A DNA stretch of 64,000 nt from Coccinella septempunctata. Its lineage: Eukaryota; Arthropoda; Insecta; Coleoptera; Coccinellidae. Position numbers and translations under genes: made by a program. Of the stretch, positions 1-11,546 are shown one piece after another. The stretch's first letter is position 1. Every line of letters begins with the position of its first letter. The stretch lies in assembly GCF_907165205.1 (NCBI RefSeq), contig NC_058196.1:7234501-7298500 (forward strand), written 5' to 3'. The notes beneath the pieces are model-generated. The model did no database searches. It saw only the letters and a program-made list of their open reading frames with translations, and had not been told where the DNA came from.

Positions 1-124
1 TGTTGAATTTCAGTTCGATAGTTCAGATAGGAATTGAGATTTCAGTTGTCAATTCGGCAAAGTGTGATATCAATTCCTTGAAAACTGTTGGATCAATTTG
101 AACCAAATTTTGAAACTGCACATA
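1..124 (-). repeat. Inverted partial satellite monomer at left edge
   Basis: This segment is the reverse complement of most of one 145-bp satellite monomer found from 243 onward: it carries the antisense of the GTGCAGTTTCAAGATT and CTATCGAACTGAAATT blocks. The satellite therefore changes orientation here, with a unique spacer (125-240) between the two arms. The window edge cuts the element, so the length of the inverted arm is unknown. Confidence 0.85.
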
Positions 125-240
125 TACTTCATTCACTTTTATTTTAGCAGTCGGTTGGCCATGGAAATTTGACACATTTCACTCTGTATAGTACGAAAAT
201 GTGGGGTTATGAAGCTTGTCAAAACATTTTTGATATGGTA
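125..240. repeat. Dispersed non-satellite repeat fragment
   Basis: This spacer between oppositely oriented satellite arms is not satellite. Its reverse complement matches 58990-59095 over about 100 bp, sharing blocks such as ATGTTTTGACAAGC, ACAGAGTGAAA, TTTCCATGGCCAA and GAATGAAGTAT. It is therefore a copy of an unidentified dispersed repeat. There is no coding potential. It may mark the breakpoint of the satellite inversion. Confidence 0.7.
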
Positions 241-242
241 AT

Positions 243-3200
243 TTCGAAAACTATGTGCAGTTTCAAGATTCAGTTCGAATTGATCCAACAGTTTTCAAGG
301 AATTGATATCACACTTTGCCGAATAGACCACTGAAATCTCAATTCCTATCTGCACTATCGAACTGAAATTCAACATGTGCATCTCAATTCGAAAACTATG
401 TGCAGTTTCAAGATTTGGTTCGAATTGATCCAACAGTTTTCGAGGAATTGATATCACACTTTGCCGAATTGACCAATGATATCTCAATTCCTATCTGAAC
501 TATCGAACTGAAATTCAACATGTGCATCTCAATTCGAAAACTATGTGCAGTTTCAAGATTTGGTTCGAATCGATCGAATAGTTCCTTAGGAATTGAAATG
601 ATATTTTGCCGAATCGACTACTGAAATCTTCATTCCTATCAGAACTATCGATCTGAAATTCAACATGTGCATCTCAATTCGAAAACTATGTGCAGTTTCA
701 AGATTCGGTTCGAATTGATCCAACAGTTTTCAAGGAATTGATATCACACTTCGCCGAATTGACCACTGAAATCTCAATTCCTATCAGAAATATCGAACTG
801 AAATTCAACATATGCATCTCATTTCGAAAACTATGTGCAGTTTCAAGATTCGGTTCGAATTGATCCAACAGTTTTCAAGGAATTGATATCACACTTTGCC
901 GAATTGACAACTGAAATCTCAATTCCTATCTGAACTATCGAACTGAAATTCAACATGTGCATCTCAATCCGAAAACTATGTGCAGTTTCAAGATTTGGTT
1001 CGAATTGATCCAATAGTTCCTTGGGAATTGAAATGATATTTTGTCGAATCGACCACTGAAATCTCCATTCCTATTAGAACTATCGATCTGAAATTCAACA
1101 TATGCATCTCAATTCGAAAACTATGTGCAGTTTCAAGATTTGGGTCGAATTGGTTCAACAGTTTTCGAGGAATTGATATCACACTTTGCCGAATTGACCA
1201 CTGAAATCTCAATTCCTATCTGAACTATCGAACTGAAATTCAACATATGCATCTCAATCCGAAAACAATGTAAAGTTTCAAGATTTGGTTCGAATTGATC
1301 CAACAGTTTTCGAGGAATTGATATGACACTTTGCCGAATTGACCACTGAAATCACATTTCCTATCTGAACTATCGAACTAAAATTCAACATATGCATCTC
1401 AAATCAAAAACTGTGTACAGTTTCGGGATTTGGGTCGAATTGATCCAATAGTTCCTTAGGAATTGAAATGATATTTTGTCGATTCGACCACTGAAATCTC
1501 AATTCCTATCTGAACTATCGAACTGAAATTCAACATGTGCATCTCAATCCGAAAACTATGTGCAGTTTCAAGATTTGGTTCGAATTGATCCAATAGTTCC
1601 TTAAGAATTGAAATGATGTTTTGTCGAATCGACTCCTGAAATCTCCATTCCTATTAGAACTATCGATCTGAAATTCAACATGTGCATCTCATTTCGAAAA
1701 CTATGTGCAGTTTCAAGATTTGGTTCGAATTGATCCAACAGTTTTCGAGGAATTGATATCACACTTTGCCGAATAGACCACTGAAATCTCAATTCCTATC
1801 TGCACTATCGATCTGAAATTCAACATGTGCATCTCAATTCGAAAACTATGTGCAGTTTCAAGATTCGGTTCGAATTGATCCAACAGTTTTCAAGGAATTG
1901 ATATCACACTTCGCCGAATTGACCACTGAAATCTCAATTCCTATCAGAAATATCGAACTGAAATTCAACATATGCATCTCATTTCGAAAACTATGTGCAG
2001 TTTCAAGATTCGGTTCGAATTGATCCAACAGTTTTCAAGGAATTGATATCACACTTTGCCGAATTGACCACTGAAATCTCAATTCCTATCTGAACTATCG
2101 AACTGAAATTCAACATGTGCATCTCAATCCGAAAACTATGTGCAGTTTCAAGATTTGGTTCGAATTGATCCAATAGTTCCTTGGGAATTGAAATGATATT
2201 TTGTCGAATCGACTTCTGAAATCTCCATTCCTATTAGAACTATCGATCTGAAATTCAACATATGCATCTCAATTCGAAAACTATGTGCAGTTTCAAGATT
2301 TGGGTCGAATTGGTTCAACAGTTTTCGAGGAATTGATATCACACTTTGCCGAATTGACCACTGAAATCTCAATTCCTATCTGAACTATCGAACTGAAATT
2401 CAACATATGCATCTCAATCCGAAAACAATGTAAAGTTTCAAGATTCGGTTCGAATTGATCCAACAGTTTTCAAGGAATTGATATCACACTTTGCCGAATT
2501 GACCACTGAAATCTCAATTCCTATCTGAACTATCGAACTGAAATTCAACATGTGCATCTCAATCCGAAAACTATGTGCAGTTTCAAGATTTGGTTCGAAT
2601 TGATCCAATAGTTCCTTAAGAATTGAAATGATGTTTTGTCGAATCGACTCCTGAAATCTCCATTCCTATTAGAACTATCGATCTGAAATTCAACATGTGC
2701 ATCTCATTTCGAAAACTATGTGCAGTTTCAAGATTTGGTTCGAATTGATCCAACAGTTTTCGAGGAATTGATATCACACTTTGCCGAATAGACCACTGAA
2801 ATCTCAATTCCTATCTGCACTATCGAACTGAAATTCAACATGTGCATCTCAATTCGAAAACTATGTGCAGTCTCAAGATTCGGTTCGAATTGATTCAACA
2901 GTTTTCGAGGAATTGATATCTGAACTATCGAACTGAAATTCAACATTTGCATCTCAATTCGAAAACTGTGTAAAATTTTAAGATTTGGTTCGAATTGATC
3001 CAACATTGTTCGAGGAATTAGATTCACACTTTGCCGAATTGACAACTGAAATCTCAATTCCTATCTGAACTATCGAACTGAAATTCAACATGTGCATCTC
3101 AATTCGAAAACTGTGTAAAATTTCAAGATTTGGTTCGAATTGATCCAACATTGTTCGAGGAATTAGTATCACACTTTGCCGAATTGACCACTGAAATCTC

Positions 3201-3888
3201 AATTCCTATCTGAACTATCGAACTGAAATTCAACTTGTGCATCCCATTTCGAAAACTATGTGCAGTTTCAAAATTTGGGTCGTATTGGTCCAACAGTTTT
3301 TGAGAAATTGATATCACACTTTGCCGAATAGACCACTGATATCTCAATTCCTATCAGAACTATCGAACTGAAATTCAACATGTGCATCACATTTCGAAAA
3401 CTATGTGCAGTTTCAAAATTTGGTTCAAATTGATCCAACAGTTTTCAAGGAATTGATATCACACTTTGCCGAATTGACAACTGAAATCTCAATTCCTATC
3501 TGAACTATCGAACTGAAATTCAACATTTGCATCTCAATTCGAAAACTGTGTAAAATTTTAAGATTTGGTTCGAATTGATCCAACATTGTTCGAGGAATTA
3601 GATTCACACTTTGCCGAATTGACCACTGAAATCTCAATTCCTATCTGAACTATCGAACTGAAATTCAACATGTGCATCCCATTTCGAAAACTATGTGCAG
3701 TTTCAAAATTTGGTTCAAATTGATCAAACAGTTTTCGAAGAATTGATATCACACATTGCCGAATTTACCACTGAAATCTCAATTCCTATCTGAACTATCG
3801 AACTAAAATTCAACATGTGCATCTCAATTCGAAAACTATGTGCAGTTTCAAGATTTGGTTCGAATTGATCCAATAGTTCCTTAGGAAT
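243..3888 (+). repeat. 145-bp tandem satellite array
   Basis: The block starting CGAAAACTATGTGCAG recurs at 245, 390, 535 and 680, giving a 145-bp monomer. About 25 diverged monomers follow one another up to 3888. Some variants recur in groups: the stretch from about 680 to 1290 is repeated 1,160 bp later (8 monomers), and 1500-1800 is repeated 1,015 bp later (7 monomers), so part of the array has spread by multi-monomer duplication. One shortened unit lies near 2900-2940. Short antisense reading frames in every monomer are by-products of the repeat and not genes. The array ends abruptly at the BEL-2 remnant. Confidence 0.95.
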
Positions 3889-3892
3889 CTCT

Positions 3893-5990
3893 AATTTGCC
3901 TTCCTTCTATACATGTTTTCAGCAATCTCTACATCTCCAGCATCTCAAGTTAGCTGATCCAGAATACCACATCTCAAGAGCCATCGACATCATTTTGGGT
4001 GCTGATGTATATGGCTCAGTTGTTCTTCCTCAGATGAAAAAAGGCCCTCCATCATCTCCAATCGCGCAACTCTCAATCTTCGGCTGGCTAATCCTAGGAC
4101 CTGTGTGTCAAGAACAGGAACGCCTTCCAATTCATTCTCCAATGTTTCATACCATCTCACAACAGTCACATACGGAACTAGATCAGCTCCATTTTTGGCA
4201 ATCAGAGTTCTTCTCCAACTTCTCAAAGATGAGGGTCACAACTTTCCACTAGCCATTCCTCCATTAACGAAAGGTCGTTATGTTGATGATATTTGTGGTG
4301 GAGCAGATACTGAACATCAACTTCTCGAAATTGCCAAACAACTCCAGAACCTTTGCATGGCGGCCGGCCTTCCGCTAGCAAAATGGCAGTCAAACGTCTC
4401 AAGTCTCTCTCACGTCATTCAAGAGGAAGAATCAACACCCACTCCAATCTCATTCGATGAAGATTCTCACTCAACTAAAGTGTTAGGTCTAATCTGGTAC
4501 CCTCAAGAAGACTATTTCACTTTTAAAGTCAGCTCCAATCTATCTGGGTCTTTGATCACCAAGCGATCAGTTCTATCTCATATTGCTAAAATATTTGATC
4601 CACTCGGTTTAGTCTCCCCTGTTACGATTAGGGCTAAAATATTGTTGCAGGAATTATGGCTCCAAAAGTTATCATGGGACGAACCTCTACCTCAACTACT
4701 CCAACAGAAATGGTACGATATCAGTGAAGATCTCTCCAAGCTGGCCAGCATCACAATTCCAAGATGGATTAACACTCAAGAGGGTTCTTTCATTCAACTC
4801 CACGGCTTCTCTGATGCATCTCAACTCGCCATTTCAGCCGTTCTCTACCTTCTCGTTCGAACTCCGTCCAAGGAATGCAAAGTTACAATGCTTTGCTCCA
4901 AAACCAAAGTATCGCCTTTAAAACCACTCACAATCCCGAGACTCGAATTATCAGCTGCTCTTCTCCTTTCTCGACTCGTTAATTATGCGCATAATGTTTT
5001 AGCTCTCAACATTCACTCAACCACTCTATGGACGGACTCCTCAATCACTTTAGCTTGGATCAACACTCACCCTTCACGTTGGAAGGACTTTGTACGGAAC
5101 AGAGTTGCAACAATCCAAGATCTAACTCCAAGGGCCCATTGGAGGTATATTTCCGGCAAAGACAATCCTGCTGACTGTGCATCACGAGGGTTAACTTCAT
5201 CTCAACTTCGCAACCACTCGCTATGGTGGACGGGACCACCATGGCTTTCCAAGTCAGAAGATTATGGCCAAATCGTCAGCCGGCACCGACAACCGACCAT
5301 GAATCAGAAGCAAGACCAGTCATCTCCATACTCACCTCCACTACGTCAGACTACTCATGGGATCTCATCTACAGGTATTCCAGTTTGAATAAATTGTTAC
5401 GAATTACCTCTATTTGTTCAAAGGTTCTCGTACGACTCCAACGTAAGCTGGATCCAGCACACCTCACACACCTGACTTCAACTGACTTGGAAGCATCTCG
5501 AAGGCAACTCAAAAAGTCTACTTTCCACATGAACTCAAGGCTCTTCAATCACAGACTCCATTTCTCTCTTCACATGTATTCAGTAGACTCACTCCACTAC
5601 TCGACAACTCGACAACAATGGTGTAATTCGTGTAGGCGGACGAATTTCCCATTCTCAGCTCGACCCAGATAGCAAGCATCCAATTATTCTTCCTCGACAC
5701 TCTCAATTTACTTCTTTGGTTATAGATGAAACTCACCAAACAACTCTACATGTGCAAGGCACTGTGGCACCGCTCTCAACAACTCATGGCACAACTACCC
5801 ACATCTCAAGTGCAGCCATCTCATCCATTCCTCCACACTCTGAGGATTGAAAGCAGTCTTTTCGCTCCAGTTATGGGTGGATTGAGTAGCTCAGACACTG
5901 GAGTAATGGATTGCCTCAACTTCCTCACAATGGATAATTTACGAAGACCTACTCGATTATAATCAACTCCGTTAATTATGGCGGCCGGAA
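3893..5990 (+). pseudogene. Truncated, deleted BEL/Pao pol (BEL-2)
   Basis: Remnant of a BEL/Pao polyprotein homologous to the intact BEL-1 pol at 47397-51350. It starts at the linker after the protease (IDIILGADVYGS), jumps by an internal deletion into the reverse transcriptase (YLTTVTYGT-like region, catalytic YVDD at 4279-4290), then runs through connection and RNase H (FSDASQ, LWTDSS, ADCASRG). After about 5390 it becomes frameshifted. The integrase core is deleted: the text passes from the region just after the zinc-binding domain to the 3' end of the interior. Gag, the 5' LTR and the protease active site are missing. The interior ends in a polypurine-like GGCGGCCGGAA directly before the LTR. 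The element is dead. Confidence 0.9.
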
Positions 5991-7857
5991 TGTTAAAAAT
6001 TGGAGTAATTTTTAACCCAACTCTATCAGATCGATGCACATCTCTAGCAACTCAGTGACTACGTTTATCGTTACATGCTTCTGTGAACGTAACCTTAAAA
6101 ATCGCTGTCAATCAGCCGTTCAAAAAAACCGGTGGAACCTGTTGAATCTGCTCAATTTAATTCATTCTCTCTAGATTCTTCGTTCGCTCAAGTGAATTGG
6201 AACTTGGTGTGAATTATTGTCGAGGTTTTAGTGCACTCTTATTCTACATTTATTCCACTCAAATTATAATAATATTAATTCAGAATTATTATAGGATTAA
6301 CATCTCAAAAAGGTACAGTACTTTTTCACTCAACAAAAAATGTAATCATTTTTTTGCATGTGTCACGTTAGAATATCATTCTACATAATTTTCCTCTCAA
6401 CATTCACTCCATCGCTATGCATTTTCTCATAATTACATTTGCAATATTCTGCTCTACATCTCTCTATCATATTTGCATGTATATTTTCTCAATTTTCTCC
6501 AAATCTCTCAATCAACCACGTGCTCAATGTACCTAACTGCTTCAACCTTCTCAAAATGCATTGATATTTCATTCACTGTGAATCACATCACCTCGACAAT
6601 CACTCACATTTTAATTTCTCTAATTTTAGCACCAAGTTCACATTTCACACCACTCTATTAGAAGCTTATATACTTGTATTCACTCTCATTTTATATACAT
6701 GTCACCTCAGATTAACTTTACATCTCTTACGATCAGACTTCTCAGGCCTCTTAAGTTTCAGGTACCTCTACGCTCAAGTTGGACACTTCGAAGGCTTCTC
6801 ATAGACCAGATCGAGATCCATCTCACTACACTCAGAACTCTGAATAATGGAATACACTCTATCAACTCTATTGGACAGACTGGTTTGTGATAATGCTCGA
6901 GGAGGTCCAATCTGATTTCAACTCAATAAGTATAATTTATTATACACTTTTGCATGTCTCTATTACCTGAAACTTATGATACCTTATTTATTTTCTCTAA
7001 CGTTGTGAACTGCTCTTCTTGTTTCATCTCAATTATGAATACTATTCATTAATTCTTTCTACGTTTACAATATTTCATTTCTCTACATTGCATTTGTAAC
7101 ACAACTCACCTCAATTTATGTACTCTCATACAACACCTTCTGCTTTTCTAATAGATTTGCTATTCCTGTAAGCGTTGGTAATCATCTCTCTACATTACAT
7201 TTGTAACACAACTCACCTCAATTTATGTACTCTCATAAAACACCTTCTGCTTTTCTAATAGATTTGCTATTCCTGTAAGCGTTGGTAATCATCTCTCTCT
7301 CATTCTGTCTCATTACACCTGTCTCACTACATTACATATCTCTAACTTCTCAAGTTGTCACTGCAACCTTCTGTTTTTCTGATAGCGAGACAGTTTATGA
7401 AATCGTAAACTCTATCACTGTAAACGTTGTGCTTGCATGATAACACTCACATTAATTCATAACTATCAAGCTCAATTATTATGCAACTCAAAATACATAA
7501 ACACGTTTTGATGTAAATCTATCTCCATTCTCTCAATTCTTATCAACCACATAATAATTGATCTTGTTACTCGATACATGAAATTCACTCAACCTGCTCT
7601 TTCACTCAAGCAAATACAACGTTGATTTTCTCGTTGAAACATTACACTTAAATTCTCTCGATAACTTCTCAATAATTGTAAATAGGTTCACTCTGTTTAG
7701 ATGTTGTATATAATTTTACTTCATGCGAGTGTCTATTTATTATGTGACGTGTTTGATATACAATAAAGATTTTATTTTACCATCTTCAACTCAATCATTT
7801 GGTAACAGTCCACTTTTAAGTAATTGCCAAAAATCTCAACACCCAGATTTTTGAACA
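5991..7857 (+). mobile_element. 3' LTR of BEL-2
   Basis: An 1,867-bp non-coding segment that starts TGTTAAAAAT and ends ATTTTTGAACA. It follows the purine-rich end of the BEL-2 interior, as a 3' LTR should. A very similar 1,856-bp copy stands alone at 32951-34806, which fixes both ends. It contains a short internal duplication around 7075-7290 (CTCATACAACACCTTCTGC block twice) and an AATAAA signal near 7763. The right end abuts the gag of element G1, so BEL-2 inserted into G1. No target duplication can be checked because the 5' half is lost. Confidence 0.9.
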
Positions 7858-7866
7858 CTCACCGAT

Positions 7867-9510
7867 TTGGTGGAATCCCTTCAGAACTTCAATCATGAGA
7901 ATGCAGCTAACGAATTTTCGCGAATTTACACCCGATTAATACACATTCAAGGAAGGCTGGACTTTATTGTCACTGCAGACACAACACAGTTACAACTAGT
8001 TGGACAAATGAAGGCAACTACAGCTAAGGCATTGGAGACACTGGAGGAGCTGCGTAGGAGGAGCTATCGTGAACAGCCGCAGACATCTAACCGAAGTCAG
8101 AGGTCTCTTTTGGATGAGGAGGTGCCCAGTTCACCTGGGATGTCACCGATCCAACCGGAGAGGTTATCGAAGGTTGAGACATCACTTATCGACTTAGGAG
8201 ATGGTGTCGACCCTCCTGCAGTAGTTAATGTCTCACGTACCGGTACACCTGTAAGAAATCCAACATTAGAACGGGTCATGAATGAGACAAGGCAGACATG
8301 TAGAGCATTACTGCAACAATTACCAGCGATACCTCTCACACAGTCGCAGGACGGTGGGACAGCAACACCTGAGAGTCTGACACAAAGTAGATGGGTTAAT
8401 TCCACACGAAGGGTGTCTTTCCCACACTTACCTGCACCATGGATAAATTCTGACCGGCCAATTATCACAACACCTGCCAGATCGGAACTGGAGTCTCGAT
8501 CAACAGTACCAACTGTCCCGGTACACAAATGGAACATCTCCTTTGATGGCACTGGTAGTGTAACCGGATTTCTTGAGGAAGTGGAGAGGCTGACTGAATC
8601 ACGTAAAGTATCCCTGGAACAAGTTTTTGAATCAGTGTATGAGTTACTACGCAAGGATGCGAGGGATTGGTTCATTCCCCGGAGAGGTACTTTCGAGGAC
8701 TGGGAGGATTTTAGCAACCAGCTGAAAGAAGCATTTCTGCCAGTTAACTACGAGGAGAATCTGTTGGAGGAAATAAAAAGGCGAACACAAGGCCCTGAAG
8801 AAAAGTTACTTCTATATGTTACCCGGATGCAGAACTTATTCCAGAAACTCACCTATGCAAAACCATCCGAGGTAGAGCAGATCCGGCTTATCCGACAGAG
8901 GTTGATCCCGCCCTTACAGCAAGCCCTGGCCTTCCAGGAGACCAAGACTTATGATGAACTTCTCCGTAAGGGAAAAGTTTTTGAACTGGTCCAGTGGCAG
9001 ATGAGCCAGTACACCCGGCCACCCTCCAAACCAGGTTTTGTGGAAGAACCTCACCTGACGTACAGTCCCCGTCAACTGAACCGATACCAAGCAAGCTTTT
9101 CTATGGATACTGGAGAACAGGTTCGCCAAACAACTGATCACAGGGAATCAGTCCCGCCGACACCAGCCAACCAGACACGACTTTCTCCGCCGGAGGAGAG
9201 CCGTCCAGAGCCACCCAAGTCCAGAGAGTCAATAGCCCAGCGACAGGAATCTCACCGTCCGACTTCTGGAGACAGGTCCGAAGGTCGATCCAGACCTGCA
9301 ACACCGCCACCCCGCCGTCCAGCCGAAAATAGCCCCGCTGACCGGACGGAACCACCTTCAGGGAGGAGAGTGTCCTTCCAGACACAGTGTTTCCGATGTG
9401 GTGGATATGGCCACATGCGTCGAGAATGTCGCAGGCCACCGAAAATCTTCTGTTCTCGATGCCAGAGGGAAAACATTCTCTCACGAGACTGTCCGTGTTC
9501 GGGAAACTGA
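7867..9510 (+). CDS. Ty3/gypsy Gag, 5'-truncated (element G1)
   Basis: Structural Gag polyprotein of an LTR retrotransposon, about 547 residues. Residues 170-350 form a capsid-like retrotransposon gag domain (DWFIPRRGTFEDWEDFSNQL, then EEKLLLYVTRMQNLFQ). A basic, proline-rich linker follows, and then a nucleocapsid zinc knuckle, CFRCGGYGHMRREC (CX2CX4HX4C). A second knuckle-like CSRCQRENILSRDC has Ile where His belongs. There is no ATG at the start; the frame simply opens at the right edge of the BEL-2 LTR, so the true N terminus was cut off by that insertion. It overlaps the following pol frame (from 9387) in the -1 phase, as expected for frameshift expression, but I see no canonical slippery heptamer. 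Confidence 0.85.
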   Translation: MVESLQNFNHENAANEFSRIYTRLIHIQGRLDFIVTADTTQLQLVGQMKATTAKALETLEELRRRSYREQPQTSNRSQRSLLDEEVPSSPGMSPIQPERLSKVETSLIDLGDGVDPPAVVNVSRTGTPVRNPTLERVMNETRQTCRALLQQLPAIPLTQSQDGGTATPESLTQSRWVNSTRRVSFPHLPAPWINSDRPIITTPARSELESRSTVPTVPVHKWNISFDGTGSVTGFLEEVERLTESRKVSLEQVFESVYELLRKDARDWFIPRRGTFEDWEDFSNQLKEAFLPVNYEENLLEEIKRRTQGPEEKLLLYVTRMQNLFQKLTYAKPSEVEQIRLIRQRLIPPLQQALAFQETKTYDELLRKGKVFELVQWQMSQYTRPPSKPGFVEEPHLTYSPRQLNRYQASFSMDTGEQVRQTTDHRESVPPTPANQTRLSPPEESRPEPPKSRESIAQRQESHRPTSGDRSEGRSRPATPPPRRPAENSPADRTEPPSGRRVSFQTQCFRCGGYGHMRRECRRPPKIFCSRCQRENILSRDCPCSGN

Positions 9511-10300
9511 AGGGGAGATTGGAGGCGGAGTCGACCACATCTCCCGGAATCTTGACTCCACTGGCACCGACTACCTTTAATGATAACCGTCCGTTAGTAG
9601 AGGTCAGAATAGCCGGCAAACACTTCCGAGCACTGATAGATACCGGAGCGACCAGGAGTTTCTGCAGTCAGGCCGTATCCGATCAGTGTGAAAGTAAAGG
9701 AATCACAGGACAAACAATGCACAACAGTTTCGCCGTAATAGCGAACGGACAAACCACTGTCACACCGAAACTGTACACCACCACCGTGCAAATTTCCGAT
9801 TACACACTGCCTGATTTGAAATTCTTACTGGTACCAAACTTACCGGTTGACATTATTCTGGGGATGGATGTTCTGTCGACTTTCAAGTTTTCCGTAAACC
9901 TCAGTACCGCCGAGTGCTTTCTGGAAGGCCGACTGATCTCGAAACCGATGACTCCCGTCGAAATCACCGCAGAAGTTCATACCGCCGAAGAACACCTGTT
10001 GGAGTTGACGGAGTCTCAGAAACAGGAGCTGGAGGCGTTTCTGAAAGAGGAATTGAAGAAGTTTGAAGACCTATATGGTACAACCGACCTGATTGAACAT
10101 AAGATCAAACTGAAACCGGGCACCGAACCGATCAAACAACGATACCGACCCCTAAACCCGAAAATGCAGGAGATCTTCAGTCAGGAAGTGGACCGTATGC
10201 TGGCTGAGGGAGTGATTGAACACTCCAAGTCACCGTGGAGTTCACCGGTAGTGTTGGTCAGGAAGAAAGACGGAAAGTACCGTTTTTGCATTTTTTGTAT
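9387..10300 (+). pseudogene. Ty3/gypsy protease and start of RT (G1)
   Basis: First part of the G1 Pol polyprotein. It contains an aspartic protease with the active-site motif IDTGA (Asp codon at 9639) and the downstream IILGMDVL that is typical of retropepsins. The RT N terminus follows (HKIKLKPGTEPIKQRYRPLN, SPWSSPVVLVRKKDGKYRFC). The frame is lost at about 10285-10310, where the conserved stretch after KYRFC is deleted and the frame shifts; RT resumes in another frame at about 10310. The polyprotein is therefore inactive as a single chain. It overlaps the end of gag by 124 bp in a -1 relation. Confidence 0.85.
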
Positions 10301-10309
10301 CTGTAAAAG

Positions 10310-11543
10310 ATGCATACCCGTTGCCGTACATTTATGGGATTCTGGATAAACTACGTAAGGCCAAGTACATCTCCACACTGGATCTGAAACAAGGATATTG
10401 GCAGATACCGTTAGCCAAGGAAAGCCGTCCGATTACTGCCTTCACAGTTCCAGGAAGGGGATTGTTCCAGTTCACCGTCATGCCGTTTGGTCTTCACGCT
10501 AGTCCAGCCGCATTCCAGAGATTCTTAGACACCGTTATTGGCCCAGAAATGGAACCGGAGGCGTTCGCTTACCTGGACGACATAGTTGTCCTGGGGGAAA
10601 CTTTCGAGGAGCACCTGGAAAACTTAAGAGAAGTATTCCGGCGGTTGAGAGAAGCCAATCTTCGTCTCAATCCCGAAAAGTGTGATTTTGTGCGAAAATC
10701 CCTAAAATACCTAGGACATGTCGTTACTTCCGAAGGAATCCGTACCGACCCGGATAAAGTTTCCTCTATCGTAGCATTCCCAGCGCCGAAAACCATCCGT
10801 GAATTGCGCCGTTTTCTGGGAGTTGCTAGCTGGTACCGCCGTTTTATAGAGAACTTTTCCGATGTCGTTTCACCGTTGACTCACCTGTTAAAGAAGAAAC
10901 CACGTTGGAAGTGGGGTGAGGAACAACAAAAAGCGTTCGACCTCCTGAAACAAAAACTGACCGAATCACCGATACTGGCCTGTCCGGATTTCAATCAACC
11001 GTTCGTCCTGCAAACAGACGCCAGTGACGTAGGCCTTGGAGGAGCCCTGACCAAAGTTCTTGATGGAGAGGAAAGGGTGATCGCCTATGTCAGCCGTACC
11101 TTGAACACCGCCGAAAGAAATTACTCCGTGTCCGAAAAGGAATGTCTCGCCATTGTTTTCTCGATAGAGAAACTGCGACCATGCCTGGAAGGATTTCACT
11201 TCACCGTAATTTCCGACCACATGAGTCTGAAATGGCTGAATTCCATCAAGTCACCGTCCGGAAGAATTGCTCGATGGGCCGTTTTCCTTCAGCAATTCGA
11301 CTTTGAAGTCCAATACCGGAGAGGTGCCCTGAACAAAGTCGCAGACAGTCTGTCCCGAAACCCGTTACCGTCTGTAGATTCCGTATGCCTGGCCGACGTC
11401 GAAGTTCGCTGCAGTTGGTACAACAAAAAGCTCCAAGAGATACAAGGAGACCCAGAAGATTTCCCTGACTACGCCATTGAGGATGGGAAACTGTATCGTC
11501 ACTTCTGGGACTTTTCCGACTTTACTGAAGTTGGATCCGGACA
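10310..11543 (+). pseudogene. Ty3/gypsy RT and RNase H, truncated (G1)
   Basis: Continuation of G1 Pol after the break near 10300. RT motifs are clear: STLDLKQGYWQIPLA (motif A), FGLHASPAAFQRFLD (motif B), and catalytic YLDD at 10570-10581. RNase H follows (LQTDASDVGLGG, SEKECLAIVFSIEKLRPCLE, ISDHMSLKWL, NKVADSLSR). The frame stays open for about 410 codons but stops at the junction with element G2. The integrase, the rest of the interior and the 3' LTR of G1 are absent. Without integrase this copy cannot move by itself. Confidence 0.9.
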
Positions 11544-11546
11544 ACC

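Noticed and set aside
263..3752. Series of similar antisense reading frames of 60-110 codons in the satellite
   Set aside because: They repeat with the 145-bp period and exist only because the monomer lacks stops in one frame (145 is not a multiple of 3, so frames close in adjacent monomers). No start context or protein family.
1..3888. CRISPR-like array
   Set aside because: Direct repeats are contiguous 145-bp monomers with no distinct spacers, and the DNA is eukaryotic.
9430..9510. Programmed -1 frameshift heptamer at the G1 gag/pol overlap
   Set aside because: The phase relation fits, but candidate runs (GGGAAAAC, CCGAAAATC) do not match X XXY YYZ in the gag frame.
8097..9619. Long antisense frames opposite G1 gag and pol
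   Set aside because: Shadow frames of a codon-biased coding region; no known domain.
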